NCBI GenBank assembly: GCA_003509805.1
Contig: DOMV01000420.1
Coordinates: forward strand, 248-5,843
Direction: 5' to 3'
DNA from: Planctomycetaceae bacterium
GTDB lineage: Bacteria > Planctomycetota > Planctomycetia > Pirellulales > Thermoguttaceae
Length of the DNA stretch: 5,596 nt
The position numbers and the translations under genes are program-made. This document shows, piece by piece, positions 5,455 to 5,596 of this stretch. The stretch's first letter is position 1, and each line of letters begins with the position of its first letter. Below the pieces are notes generated by a model. It was not told where the DNA came from, did not search any database, and saw nothing but the letters and a program-made list of their open reading frames with translations.

Positions 5455-5596
5455 ACACCGCGCAACTCCGCCGAAACCCCATATTATCCCGAAAAACCCG
5501 TTCTTGGCAATGAGGACTCCCTGGATTATTCTCTGGTATACCGAAGGCGGTTGAACTTTCCCGAAGCCGATTACCGGGAAGCCTGCCCACCGGAAA

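Larger units (their letters stand above)
5274..5596. other. Region upstream of ffh with no confident gene
   Basis: These 323 bases hold no gene I can support. They change sharply in composition: an A/T-rich part (about 5336-5376) with a near-palindrome of As and Ts around ACGT and an inverted repeat ATTACG/CGTAAT (5351-5356 and 5369-5374), then a G/C-rich hairpin (5423-5454). All three minus-strand frames are largely open, as expected for GC-rich DNA. The plus-strand frame from 5413 to the right edge is also open and its last 29 codons look protein-like, but it has no ATG or GTG start. No SRP RNA, tmRNA or tRNA was recognised. The ffh promoter must lie here, but no good minus-strand -35/-10 pair was found. 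Confidence 0.5.

Noticed and set aside
5291..5590. 99-codon minus-strand frame upstream of ffh
   Set aside because: No domain or ribosome binding site is seen, and all three minus frames are largely open in this GC-rich stretch, so openness is not evidence for a gene.
5274..5596. SRP RNA or tmRNA gene beside ffh
   Set aside because: The conserved GGAAG/AGCAG-type loop of SRP RNA and the conserved tmRNA ends are not seen on either strand.
1..5596. Absence of AGTACT as a sign of site avoidance
   Set aside because: None was noticed by eye, but only one or two are expected by chance in this length, so absence means little, and the specificity is not established.

Overview
This window looks like a bacterial chromosome segment. 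A GC-rich housekeeping gene, ffh, is followed on the same (minus) strand by a run of lower-GC accessory genes that look like a small defence island. Two 60-base samples counted by hand gave 43/60 G+C inside ffh (4021-4080) and 27/60 inside the restriction gene (421-480). The step in composition suggests that the genes left of about 3775 were acquired. The organism cannot be named from the sequence. The Ffh variant and the composition would fit a member of the PVC group (Verrucomicrobiota, Kiritimatiellota or Lentisphaerota), but this is only a weak inference.

Layout, in the direction of transcription (right to left, all genes on the minus strand): (1) 5274-5596, a gene-poor upstream region with hairpins and a possible plus-strand promoter; (2) ffh, the signal recognition particle GTPase; (3) four bases later, an ABC-type AAA ATPase gene of the AAA_15/AAA_21 class; (4) overlapping it by four bases, a DUF4276-type protein that is probably TOPRIM-like; (5) a small protein of about 67 aa with an acidic/basic, antitoxin-like C-terminus; (6) an intergenic stretch of about 145 bases with copy 2 of a 57-base repeat; (7) a beta-type DNA methyltransferase, overlapped at its 3' end by (8) a restriction endonuclease that resembles the ScaI family; (9) copy 1 of the repeat, a possible 49-aa ORF across it, and the first codons of a further gene that leaves the window at the left edge.

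The genes form two functional modules. The ATPase and DUF4276 protein form a two-gene unit of the same general design as OLD, PARIS and RloA/RloB-like ATPase plus TOPRIM-type effector pairs. An anti-phage role is inferred from that design and from the adjacent restriction-modification genes. The methyltransferase and endonuclease make a complete type II restriction-modification pair. The restriction-modification genes are bracketed by two same-orientation imperfect repeats (42 of 57 bases identical) about 1.62 kb apart. This makes the pair look like an inserted or exchangeable cassette, and it is the least explained feature of the window. Because the ATPase gene starts only four bases after the ffh stop, the island may be read from the ffh transcript.
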